A stretch of DNA of 47,634 nucleotides from contig JBIOJB010000005.1 of the NCBI GenBank assembly GCA_044450465.1, forward strand, positions 1 to 47,634, written 5' to 3'. This DNA is from JBIOJB01 sp044450465. GTDB taxonomy: Bacteria > Chloroflexota > Dormibacteria > Dormibacterales > Dormibacteraceae. Shown here one piece after another: positions 40,445 to 47,634 of the stretch. Position 1 is the first letter of the stretch. Every line of letters starts with the position of its first letter. Made by a program: the position numbers and the translations under genes. A model generated the notes under the pieces. The model did no database searches, was not told the DNA's origin, and saw only the letters and a program-made list of their open reading frames with translations.

Positions 40445-40929
40445 TCCGTCGTTCCGACAACGCCGATGTCCTCGTTCCAGAGATCCGGATGCAGCCGCTG
40501 AAACTCGTTCATCATCTCGACGCACCGAGGGTCGTTTCGCAACACGACCTCGACGCCGTCACTCTCCAGGAACGGGAGATTGCCCTCGAACGTCGTCGCC
40601 TCTCCCACGACGACTCGCTCGATTCCAAACAGCAGAATGGCTCCTGAACACATCGGGCACGGCGACAGCGTCGTGTAAAGGGTCATCCCCTTGTAGCTGG
40701 CCTGTCTGCCCGCGTTGCGCAAGCACGCAATTTCGCCGTGCGCGATGGGGTCGCCTTTCTGGACGCGCTCGTTGTGACCAACCGCGATGAGCTGGCCGCC
40801 CTTCGCCAGGGCGGCTCCAATCGGGATGCCGCCCTCTTTCAGGCTCTCCTCAGCGGCCGTGACTGCGGCGCCAAAGAGCTTGTCATCGAACGAGGGGCCG
40901 GCCGGCATCGGCCCAGTATAGGTAGCCAC
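40441..40929 (-). CDS. Nucleoside/cytosine-guanine deaminase family protein
   Basis: The 162-residue protein has the zinc deaminase signature: H-G-E-I-A (a variant of H-A-E) and P-C-P-M-C, with L-W-N-E-D-I-G-V near the C-terminus as in the yeast cytosine deaminase type. It should remove ammonia from a cytosine-, guanine- or creatinine-like ring. The ATG at 40929 is taken; an ATG at 40908 is an alternative. It lies opposite to the MFS gene, overlapping its stop by four bases. It closes the catabolic region and fits with an NCS1 permease for the same type of compound. Confidence 0.85.
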   Translation of the reverse strand: MATYTGPMPAGPSFDDKLFGAAVTAAEESLKEGGIPIGAALAKGGQLIAVGHNERVQKGDPIAHGEIACLRNAGRQASYKGMTLYTTLSPCPMCSGAILLFGIERVVVGEATTFEGNLPFLESDGVEVVLRNDPRCVEMMNEFQRLHPDLWNEDIGVVGTTD

Positions 40930-40955
40930 CGACGGCGGCTCACCTGGCTAAGTCC

Positions 40956-41723
40956 CTAGCGCCGGGATCGAATCTCCGCGATCAACGCTGACGCCCTGGC
41001 GTCCATGTCCGCCAGGCCCTCCGCACCTGTGCCGCGCTCGTGCCGACCTCTTACGGCCGAGATCCGCCTCAGGATTCTGCGGGCTTCGCTCAGCTGAACA
41101 CCCAGTGAGTCGAGAGCCTTCTCGATCTGGATGGTGTGCTCGACCAGATGACTCGCGAAACGCCGGAGGCGGAAGGCCACGTCCACCTCGTGACCGGCCC
41201 AGATGCTCGGCCGTGTGAGCGCCTCGCCATTGATCTCCGCAAGGCTGGAGTCGGACCTGGCGCGAGCGCCGGCGAGCCGCGCGAGCGCCGCATCGATCCC
41301 GCCCTCGAGCACCGACTCATCCGGCCTCGGCCCCAGGGCATCGGGTCGACGGATCGGATCTGTGTCCATCCGGGCGATGGCCCACTCGGTATTGGTGCGG
41401 TAGCTGAGCTCGACCTCGAGCGTGTGCCTCAACGTCTGCCGAACCGTCCACTCGCCCGGCGCCGGGCTCGCGTCCAGCAGCTCCTCATTTAGGCCGGCAA
41501 GTAGACCCCGCAGGTCCCCGAAGGCGGCCTGCGCCAACGCCAGCTGCTGTGCGGCGTACGTCGTATGGATCGCACGGGCGGCGGCGTCCTGCTCGCGTTC
41601 GAGCAGCAGGTAGAGAGCGTTCCTGACCCGCAGCGTCTCGCCCGACGGGTTCTCCGCCCACGTCCAGGGACCCTGGATCTGTGCATCGTCGATCCTCGAC
41701 GCCTCGGCGAGCCAGCTGGTCAT
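40956..41723 (-). CDS. DinB-family protein
   Basis: The 255-residue protein has the DinB four-helix layout: helix with G-E-W-T-V-R-Q-T-L-R-H-T-L-E-V-E, then a long middle region and F-A-S-H-L-V-E-H-T-I-Q-I-E. His residues in the H-T-L-E and S-H-L-V-E-H segments match the metal-binding triad of the family. DinB-like proteins include mycothiol- or bacillithiol-dependent transferases and are often of unknown function. ATG 41723 is chosen, since the open frame beyond it covers the opposite-strand otsA 5' region. It is divergent from otsA. Confidence 0.75.
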   Translation of the reverse strand: MTSWLAEASRIDDAQIQGPWTWAENPSGETLRVRNALYLLLEREQDAAARAIHTTYAAQQLALAQAAFGDLRGLLAGLNEELLDASPAPGEWTVRQTLRHTLEVELSYRTNTEWAIARMDTDPIRRPDALGPRPDESVLEGGIDAALARLAGARARSDSSLAEINGEALTRPSIWAGHEVDVAFRLRRFASHLVEHTIQIEKALDSLGVQLSEARRILRRISAVRGRHERGTGAEGLADMDARASALIAEIRSRR

Positions 41724-41845
41724 GTCCGCGATCTTATTACGCCAAGATAGCGACGAGGAGGGCCAGAGCCACGCAGTCACCGATCGATACCGGGAGCGCA
41801 ATCCGATCCATAGCCGCGAGCCAGCTCGGGCGCTGGGCTCCCATC

Positions 41846-43279
41846 GTGGTCAGCAACCGCGCGCCTTACGAGCCGGCGGGCCCGCAGAGGTTCAGGCGCG
41901 GCAGCGGTGGACTGGTCACGGCTCTGCTCAGCGTCGCCGAGGCGACCGGCGCCAGCTGGATCGCGTGCGCGCGTTCGGACATCGAGCGGACCCTCGCGCG
42001 TGAACGGGGATCGGTGGTGGCCTCAGCCGCCGGCCGGCCGGGCTTACGGATCCACTACGTCGATCCGGGCAAGGAGGCGTACGACCTCCACTACTCCGTG
42101 ATCTCGAATCCGCTGCTCTGGTTCCTGCAGCATCATCTGTGGGACCTCGCGACGCATCCAGTGATCAACCAGCGCATTCACGACGCTTGGTCGCAGGGAT
42201 ATGTCGAGGTCAATCGCCTCATCGCACAGAAAGTCGTCGAGGTCGCTGCCATCTCCAAGGCCCCGCCGCTGTTGCTCACCCAGGACTACCACCTCTATCT
42301 GCTCCCCGGATTCGTGCGTCATGAATTGCCGGGCATCGCGATGCAGCATTTCATCCATATTCCTTGGCCGGCGGCCGACTACTGGAAGGTGCTTCCGGCC
42401 TCTATGCGAGGCGCCATCTTCGGCGGCCTGCTGGCGAACGACCTGATCGGATTCCAGACCAACGGCGACGTCTGGCGGTTCCTGAACGGCTGCGCCGAGC
42501 TTCTCGGCCTGCGCGTCGACTACCAGGAGCAGGCCGTCCTGCACGGTGGACGCGTCGTGTGGGTCCGGGCCTATCCCATCTCAATCGACACGTCGTCACT
42601 GGATCGCACCGCCGCCGAGCCGGAAACACGGTATGAGCTCGCGCGAGTGAGATCCCCGCGCATCGAGAAGCTCATCGTGCGGGTCGATCGGACCGACCCG
42701 TCGAAGAACATCCTCCGTGGATTCTGGGCGTTCGATCGGCTCCTCGCCGCACACCCCGAGCACGCCGGCCGCGTCCAGTTCTGGGCCTTCCTGCAACCTT
42801 CCAGGCAGGACATCGGGGTCTACCGCAGCTACGTCAAGGCGATCGACGACGCAGCCCGCAGCATCAACCGCAGACATGCGCACGAGGACTGGATGCCGAT
42901 TCGACTCGAGTACGGCGAGAACATCCACCGCGCGGTCGCGGGCTATCTCGCTTTCGACGTGCTCCTGGTGAATCCGATCTACGATGGGATGAACCTGGTG
43001 GCCAAAGAAGGGGCCTACGTCAACCAGCGAGATGGAGTGATCGTCCTCTCAGAGAATGCGGGGGCTTTCGAAGAGATGGGCGACCACGTGATCGGGATCA
43101 ACCCGTTCGACGTCGAGGCCGCGGCGCAAGCGCTTCACCGCGCGCTCACCCTTCCTCAGGAGGCGCGGGCGGCCATGGCTTCGAAGCTTCGCGCCACCGT
43201 TCGGGAGCGCGACATCACCCGTTGGGTTCAGCAGCAGCTTTTCGACCTGAAAGATCTGCTGGTTCAGCCGGCCGGCTGA
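41846..43279 (+). CDS. otsA: Trehalose-6-phosphate synthase (GT20)
   Basis: The protein has the GT20 pattern: V-V-S-N-R-A-P at the N-terminus, G-S-G-G-L-V-T-A-L, Q-D-Y-H-L-Y-L-L-P, H-I-P-W-P, G-F-Q-T, R-V-D-R-T-D-P-S-K-N and N-P-I-Y-D-G-M-N-L-V-A-K-E. It makes trehalose 6-phosphate from a nucleotide-glucose and glucose 6-phosphate. No ATG, GTG or TTG lies in frame between 41681 and 41846; GTG 41846 is taken, but the sequence just upstream (R-W-A-P-I) looks coding, so a rare start codon near 41800 is possible. It is opposite to the usp gene, whose 3' end overlaps its own by 65 bases. Confidence 0.85.
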   Translation: MVSNRAPYEPAGPQRFRRGSGGLVTALLSVAEATGASWIACARSDIERTLARERGSVVASAAGRPGLRIHYVDPGKEAYDLHYSVISNPLLWFLQHHLWDLATHPVINQRIHDAWSQGYVEVNRLIAQKVVEVAAISKAPPLLLTQDYHLYLLPGFVRHELPGIAMQHFIHIPWPAADYWKVLPASMRGAIFGGLLANDLIGFQTNGDVWRFLNGCAELLGLRVDYQEQAVLHGGRVVWVRAYPISIDTSSLDRTAAEPETRYELARVRSPRIEKLIVRVDRTDPSKNILRGFWAFDRLLAAHPEHAGRVQFWAFLQPSRQDIGVYRSYVKAIDDAARSINRRHAHEDWMPIRLEYGENIHRAVAGYLAFDVLLVNPIYDGMNLVAKEGAYVNQRDGVIVLSENAGAFEEMGDHVIGINPFDVEAAAQALHRALTLPQEARAAMASKLRATVRERDITRWVQQQLFDLKDLLVQPAG

Positions 43280-44207
43280 CTGCGCCGCGATCGCCCTCAC
43301 CGTCCGCCTCCTTGTCCGGCTGGGCCGACCTGACCACGATTAGCAGCCGGTCGTAGGACGAGAGGGCGGAGGCGAGCTCGGCCCGCACGAGCTCGGGGTG
43401 GCGGCTCTTGGCGGCCTGGGCGCCCAGCAAGACGACATCCGCCGCCTCCGCCACCGAAGCGATGGCTCGATCGATGTCGATTGCTTCGTGCTCGACGAGC
43501 ATCGCCGGCGAGACGCCGGCTGCGGCGGCCCGCGACTGGTCCAGTTCGTTCGCCCTTCGATCCGGGTGATCGTTTGGGTTGATCATGTGGATCAGGTAGA
43601 GGTCGCCGCTCCACGCGGCGGCCAGCGCGGCACCCACCCGGAGGGCCAGGCGCGCGTTCGCGCCGCCTCGGATCGGCACCGCGATTCTCAACCGGTGTGC
43701 GGACGGCTGGAGGCTCTTCTGCGGGGGCCGCACCAGGACCAGGTCGGCCGGGGGCTGCGAGCTGAGATCGTCGAGCACCGACGACAGCGTTCCCGCCCGC
43801 TGGCTCTCGGGACCGGGCCACTCCAGGACGAGGAGGTTGGTCCCGGTCTCCAGAACCGCCTCGCGGATGCCGAGCGGCACGCTGTGCACGACCCGGACGA
43901 GTATCCCGAGCCGGCCGGATGTGCTCGCGACCCGTTCCTGGTTGGCGATCCACCTGAGAAGATCGCGCCGCCGGCTCGTGATCTGCGCGTTCATGTTGCG
44001 CTCTGGGTTGCGGGGCACCTCGACCAGGCCGAGGACCTTGCCGTCGGCGTCCTTCGGTTTGGCCAGGGCGTCACCCACGGCGATCAGCGTTTCGGCCGCC
44101 TGGGCTCGCACGATCGGCACGAGGATCCGGATCTCCGATTCGCGCGGGTTGCGGCTGAAGGGTAGGGAGCGGTCGAGATAACGCGTGATCGACGAAGAGG
44201 GCGACAC
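43215..44207 (-). CDS. Tandem universal stress protein (UspA) domain protein
   Basis: The 330-residue protein has two UspA domains, at about 25-165 and 170-295. The first has I-L-V-P-I-V-R...N-L-L-V-L-E-W; the second has I-A-V-P-I-R-G-G-A-N-A-R-L-A-L and D-V-V-L-L-G-A-Q. They lack the clear G-x-x-G-x(9)-G-(S/T) ATP-binding motif of the ATP-binding class. GTG 44207 is four bases after the stop of the trehalase-like gene, so they are co-transcribed. The C-terminal ~22 residues overlap the 3' end of otsA on the other strand. It may link trehalose use to stress. Confidence 0.8.
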   Translation of the reverse strand: MSPSSSITRYLDRSLPFSRNPRESEIRILVPIVRAQAAETLIAVGDALAKPKDADGKVLGLVEVPRNPERNMNAQITSRRRDLLRWIANQERVASTSGRLGILVRVVHSVPLGIREAVLETGTNLLVLEWPGPESQRAGTLSSVLDDLSSQPPADLVLVRPPQKSLQPSAHRLRIAVPIRGGANARLALRVGAALAAAWSGDLYLIHMINPNDHPDRRANELDQSRAAAAGVSPAMLVEHEAIDIDRAIASVAEAADVVLLGAQAAKSRHPELVRAELASALSSYDRLLIVVRSAQPDKEADGEGDRGAVSRPAEPADLSGRKAAAEPNG

Positions 44208-44210
44208 CTC

Positions 44211-46064
44211 TCAGTGCGCCGCCGACAGCGTCATGGCCGCGTCGATGTAGGCCATGTGCGTAAGCGCCTGTGGGAAGTTGCCCAGCATCTCTCCCGACTC
44301 GGAGTCGAATTCCTCTGCGAAAAGGCCTACGTCGTTGCTGGTTGAGACCGCATGGCCGAAGACCTCACGAGCCTCGTCGTGTCGGCCCTGGAGCACCAGG
44401 CAGCGGGCAAGCCAGAACGAGCAGGCCAGAAATGTCCCCTCCCTCTCGGGTAGGCCATCGATCTCAGGAGCGCTCCGGTAGCGCAGCACCAAACCCCCCG
44501 TGCCTAGCTCCTGCCGGATGGCGTCGACGGTGCGAACCATCCTCGGATCGCCATGCTCGACGAACCCCGTGTCGGGAATCAGCAGCAGGGCCGCGTCCAT
44601 CTCGGGCGAGTCGAAAGCCTGCACGAAAACGCCTCGTTCGTGGTCGTATCCATGCTCTTCCACCGCGGCGCGAATCCTTGCCGCAACCATGGCCCAGCGC
44701 GCGGTCGGCGCCCGACGCATGCACTCCTCCGCGAGCCGGATGCCGCGATCAAGCGCCAGCCAGCACATCACCTTGGAGTGGACGAAATGTCGCGCGCGCC
44801 CACGGACCTCCCAGATCCCCTTGTCCGGCTCCTCCCAGCGCGCCGCCGCGGTGTCGACGATGTCCACCAGAAATCGCCATGCGTCGTCGTCGGGCGAGTG
44901 TCCGCGGCGCTGCCAGCGCCAGACGAGCTCGGCCAGGTTGCCGTACGCATCGAGCTGGAGCTGCGTCGAAGCTGCGTTGCCGATTCGCACGGGTCGTGCT
45001 CCGCGGTATCCGGCTAGGCGGCTCAATTCGACCTCAGGCATGTGGCGTTCGCCGCCAAGGCCATACAGCACCTGAAGGTCAGCTGCGCTGCCCCCCGCGC
45101 TCCGCTGCATGAACCGGCGGAATCCGTCCGCCTCGTGATGGAACCCAATCTGCCCGAGCGATGTCACGGCCATCACCGAGTCGCGGATCCAGCTGTAGCG
45201 ATAGTCCCAATTGCGGACGCCGCCGTCTACTTCGGGCAGCGAGGTCGTCGGGGCCGCGGCCATCGCGCCGGTCGGTGCGTAGATGAGCGCCTTGAGCACG
45301 ATCGCCGATCGCAGCACCGCGCCGGCCTCGGGTCCTGTCAGCTGACCCTGCGACGACCAGGTGCGCCACCACTCGAGCGTCTCGTCCAGGCGCCGGTCGA
45401 TATCATCGGCCGTGATCGGTTCCATCCGGCCGTCGTCCAGCAGCTCGGGCCGAAAGAACTGAATGGAGAGCCTGATGCGCTGTCCGGCGGCGACCTGAAG
45501 CGGGGCCTCCAGGTCGTGCAGCTCGTGGCAGTGAAGGTCGGTGTCGCAGCTGATCAGCAGTCCATGCGACCCGCCGATCGCCGCATAGACGTTGTCCGCA
45601 TGCCGGCGCATCCATGGCCGCACCTCCCCATAGTCGAATCGAGGGGTGATCTTCAGCTCGAACTGCGTCTCGCCGCGCACTCCTTCGATGATCCGCAGCA
45701 GCTGGTGGTGTGGCGAATGTCTCCCCCCTTCTCGCATGGTGAAGCAATCAAAGATGCGCGCTTCACCCGACTCAGTCTCGACCGACGTGCAGAGCACCAT
45801 CGTCGGCCCGACGTAATCGCGGCGGATCGTGTGAGGCTGGATGCACCTGATCGAGCAGTAGCCGCCTTCGGCGTCGAGCAGTCTCGCAAAACAGCTGGGT
45901 GAATTGATCCGTGGGATGCAGCACCAATCGATCGATCCATCCCGACTCACGAGCGCAGCCGAATGGCAGTCGCCGATCAGCGCGTAGTCTTTGATGGAGG
46001 GTTGGCCCGGCGGAAGCACAGCTGCCTGGGTAAGTGGCTCACCGGAGCGCGTTTCCGAAGCCAT
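44211..46064 (-). CDS. Glycoside hydrolase family 15 enzyme (trehalase/glucoamylase type)
   Basis: The ~617-residue protein has the GH15 pattern: an N-terminal beta domain with Y-A-L-I-G-D-C-H-S-A-A-L-V, W-I-R-D-S in the (alpha/alpha)6 barrel, a catalytic Glu in D-K-G-I-W-E-V-R-G (acid) and one in E-E-F-D-S-E-S-G-E-M-L-G-N-F-P-Q-A (base). Members beside otsA/otsB are usually trehalases. ATG 46064 is used; GTG 46073 would overlap the otsB stop by one base. Its stop lies three bases before the usp start. With otsA and otsB on either side it completes a local trehalose cycle. Confidence 0.9.
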   Translation of the reverse strand: MASETRSGEPLTQAAVLPPGQPSIKDYALIGDCHSAALVSRDGSIDWCCIPRINSPSCFARLLDAEGGYCSIRCIQPHTIRRDYVGPTMVLCTSVETESGEARIFDCFTMREGGRHSPHHQLLRIIEGVRGETQFELKITPRFDYGEVRPWMRRHADNVYAAIGGSHGLLISCDTDLHCHELHDLEAPLQVAAGQRIRLSIQFFRPELLDDGRMEPITADDIDRRLDETLEWWRTWSSQGQLTGPEAGAVLRSAIVLKALIYAPTGAMAAAPTTSLPEVDGGVRNWDYRYSWIRDSVMAVTSLGQIGFHHEADGFRRFMQRSAGGSAADLQVLYGLGGERHMPEVELSRLAGYRGARPVRIGNAASTQLQLDAYGNLAELVWRWQRRGHSPDDDAWRFLVDIVDTAAARWEEPDKGIWEVRGRARHFVHSKVMCWLALDRGIRLAEECMRRAPTARWAMVAARIRAAVEEHGYDHERGVFVQAFDSPEMDAALLLIPDTGFVEHGDPRMVRTVDAIRQELGTGGLVLRYRSAPEIDGLPEREGTFLACSFWLARCLVLQGRHDEAREVFGHAVSTSNDVGLFAEEFDSESGEMLGNFPQALTHMAYIDAAMTLSAAH

Positions 46065-46072
46065 GCGGCCCA

Positions 46073-46834
46073 CTATAGGTGGCGGTCCCAGCCGCGAACC
46101 AATAGACCGAGCAGATCCGCGAGCTCTGGCGGGCCTTGCACGATCGTGTTCGCGCTCTTGAGGATGCTCGCCGGCAGCTCGTCCGAGGCCACGCCGACAG
46201 CCAGCGCCGGCCGGCCGAGGCGCGCCAGGCAGCGAAGCACCCGCGCGTCGTCGCGGCCGTCACCGGCGTAGAAGACCGCGCCCGGATTCCATTCGCGAAC
46301 GAGACGCTCCATGCTCCTCAGCTTCCCGCCTCGCTTGAGCTGGACGTCGAACACGCGACGGTTTTCCACCATCGCCAGGCCTGTACCCGCGATCAGCTTG
46401 ACCAGGCCCCGCTCCAGCTCGCGAGCGAGCAGCGGGCGAGCGCGAAAATGCACGCTGACCGACGCGGGCTTGGCCTCGACAACGACTCCCGGCCAGCGCG
46501 CCACCATGAGCATCGCGCGATGCTCGAATTCGCGAAGGCGCGCCCGCTCCGTTGGCGTGATCTCCCCCACCCCGTTCTCACCCATGAGAATCACACCGGG
46601 CACCGCAAGCAGGCGACTCAGGCTTTGCTCACTGCGCCCGCTGATGATGGCCACCGCCCGAACCATGGGCACCAGCGCTCTAAGGTGTTCCACTGCGGCG
46701 GCCCAAGGGAACGCCGCAGCCGGATCGTCGACGATGGGTGCGATCGTCCCGTCGTAGTCGCTCGCGATCAGCACTTCGGCCGGCGGCACTGCGACGAACG
46801 CGGGACTGATCTCCCTGTTGCCAGGGCTGATCAC
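46073..46834 (-). CDS. otsB: Trehalose-6-phosphate phosphatase
   Basis: The protein is a HAD phosphatase with D-Y-D-G-T-I-A-P (nucleophile Asp), the S-G-R segment, K-R-G-G-K and the metal G-D-G-R-D-D. These fit trehalose-6-phosphatase, which removes phosphate from the OtsA product. GTG 46834 gives a natural N-terminus; the longer open frame up to 47077 overlaps the divergent small gene and is rejected. It is next to the trehalase-like gene and presumably shares its transcript. Confidence 0.85.
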   Translation of the reverse strand: MISPGNREISPAFVAVPPAEVLIASDYDGTIAPIVDDPAAAFPWAAAVEHLRALVPMVRAVAIISGRSEQSLSRLLAVPGVILMGENGVGEITPTERARLREFEHRAMLMVARWPGVVVEAKPASVSVHFRARPLLARELERGLVKLIAGTGLAMVENRRVFDVQLKRGGKLRSMERLVREWNPGAVFYAGDGRDDARVLRCLARLGRPALAVGVASDELPASILKSANTIVQGPPELADLLGLLVRGWDRHL

Positions 46835-46950
46835 ATGAGAAATGTACCGGCCTCGAGCGTCGCTTCGCCATTTGCGCGCACCAGTAACCAGCCTTGGTAT
46901 CGCTGGACGCAGTGGAGGAGGGGGACTCACAGGAGGCATCGATCGCATCA

Positions 46951-47220
46951 GTGCCCTACCCCACCCTGGAAGCCTTGGTGTCGGCGGCGGAGTCCGATCC
47001 GGTGGGAGTTCGCAAGGCCCTCGAATCCTGGATCCGCCTCGCCCCCACTCCAGCGGCCAAGCTGGAAAGGCGGGCACATCTCCACTACTGGCTCTATCGG
47101 GCGGGCGACGCAGGAGAGCTCGAGAAGCTCAGGACCCTCTTCGCTTCGAATCCGGCCTTGAAGGAGGTCGGGCTGTTCCTGCGGCTGGCGGTGCAGGAAA
47201 CCGACGAGACCTGGAGCTGA
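46951..47220 (+). CDS. Small hypothetical protein (about 89 aa)
   Basis: Helical, with L-E-A-L-V-S-A-A-E-S-D-P-V-G-V-R-K-A-L-E-S-W and A-H-L-H-Y-W-L-Y-R-A-G. I do not recognise a family; the spacing of helices could be TPR-like. The GTG at 46951 is chosen because the conserved-looking sequence starts there; alternatives are GTG 46912 and TTG 46894, and AGGAGG sits at 46931-46936. It is divergent from otsB. Confidence 0.5.
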   Translation: MPYPTLEALVSAAESDPVGVRKALESWIRLAPTPAAKLERRAHLHYWLYRAGDAGELEKLRTLFASNPALKEVGLFLRLAVQETDETWS

Positions 47221-47246
47221 GCGCTCAGACCCCGCGACGAGCCGCT

Positions 47247-47525
47247 TCAGGCGTTCTGGAAGAGCGTGTTGTATTCGGGAAAATATCGAGGGATCACCGA
47301 CAGCTCGAACGACTTGAGGATCGACGATGCGGGCTCCCGCTCCAGCAGGAACTCGAAGCTGCGCGCCACCAGGTCGACGATGTCGCTGGGCCGGTCGCCA
47401 TGCCCCCACCTCTGGAGGTCGCCACGAGTGACGGTGACGGTGTAGCCGGTTTGCTTGCCGGCCACCTCGACAGCGACCAGGCACTGCCAGCGCGCTCCGG
47501 AGGGGTCGCCTTCGAGGGTCACCAT
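47247..47525 (-). CDS. Small hypothetical protein (92 aa)
   Basis: The protein has a strand-rich start (V-T-L-E-G-D-P-S-G-A-R-W-Q-C-L-V-A-V-E-V) and a helix with D-I-V-D-L-V-A-R-S-F-E-F-L-L, then S-S-I-L-K-S-F-E-L-S-V-I. ATG 47525 is supported by AGAGGG six bases upstream. No family recognised. The remaining 109 bases of the window hold no gene that I can support. Confidence 0.6.
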   Translation of the reverse strand: MVTLEGDPSGARWQCLVAVEVAGKQTGYTVTVTRGDLQRWGHGDRPSDIVDLVARSFEFLLEREPASSILKSFELSVIPRYFPEYNTLFQNA

Positions 47526-47634
47526 GACTACCCTCTTGCTAACGGCTTCCGGCCTCGATTCCTGCCCCATTTCCGGCCACATAGTAAGGACGCGCGATCG
47601 AGCGGGAGGTGGGCGGCGGCCTTCATCTGATGCA

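Noticed and set aside
19257..40929. HypA/HypB-type nickel chaperones, urease, urea carboxylase or hutU/hutI
   Set aside because: Looked for because of the guanidine hydrolase and HutH-like genes; none of the reading frames in the region fits.
46835..47077. Upstream extension of otsB
   Set aside because: Pro/Arg-rich, overlaps the divergent small gene and lies before the natural HAD start.
1..47634. tRNA, rRNA or CRISPR array
   Set aside because: I saw no GGTTCRANTC-type T-loop in a cloverleaf context, no rRNA-like segment and no regularly spaced repeats.

Overview
The window is GC-rich bacterial DNA (many GTG/TTG starts, ATGA/TGATG gene overlaps, no RNA genes or CRISPR seen). Gene content (GH15 trehalase beside OtsA/OtsB, DUF4386 protein, SHOCT protein next to CsoR, cupredoxin-CopA-YHS fusion, LLM and PPOX enzymes, three ureohydrolases) suggests a soil Chloroflexota/Dormibacterota-like or deep actinobacterial lineage; this placement is inference from gene content only.

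Layout. (1) 1-2752: the 3' end of an IS1595/ISXO2-type transposase, a gene-poor stretch with short degenerate repeats, one small hypothetical gene and a GT87-like membrane glycosyltransferase. (2) 2775-6176: a flavin electron-transfer module, with a ferric-reductase-like FAD/NAD(P)H transmembrane oxidoreductase translationally coupled to a membrane-anchored FMN-binding protein, then a divergent pair of a histidine-bearing membrane protein and ApbE flavin transferase. (3) 6407-11295: an ECF-type sigma factor overlapping a membrane-anchored TolB-like propeller protein (possible sigma/anti-sigma sensor pair), an S33-type exported hydrolase and a frameshifted lipoprotein gene. (4) 11725-15369: a copper island with SHOCT protein, CsoR and a large Cu(+)-ATPase, with CsoR-type operator palindromes. 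(5) 15415-18422: cupin, frameshifted DUF4386 gene, TetR regulator with operator repeats, SDR dehydrogenase.

(6) 18446-40929: the most interesting part, about 22 kb devoted to import and breakdown of nitrogen-rich small molecules. It holds three different arginase-family ureohydrolases (the first resembling the Ni-dependent guanidine hydrolase GdmH), a glutamine-synthetase-like ligase, a metallophosphoesterase, an APC permease, a DUF1116 protein, a nucleotidyltransferase-fold protein, a PPOX protein, a DUF1989 (urea-carboxylase-associated / carboxyguanidine-deiminase family) protein, a NodB/PuuE-type deacetylase, an NCS1 permease, a hydantoin/Asp-Glu racemase, an LLM oxidoreductase, a creatininase-family amidohydrolase, an M20 hydrolase, a histidine/aromatic ammonia-lyase, an MFS exporter and a cytosine/guanine-type deaminase, with GntR and Lrp regulators. 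Almost all genes overlap or abut, so they form a few long operons. I infer a scavenging system for guanidino, hydantoin/creatinine-like or related N-heterocyclic compounds; the exact substrate cannot be read from sequence, and no urease, urea carboxylase or hutU/hutI lies in the window.

(7) 40956-47634: DinB-like protein, then trehalose metabolism: OtsA (+), and on the other strand OtsB, GH15 trehalase-like hydrolase and a tandem universal stress protein, followed by two small hypothetical genes.
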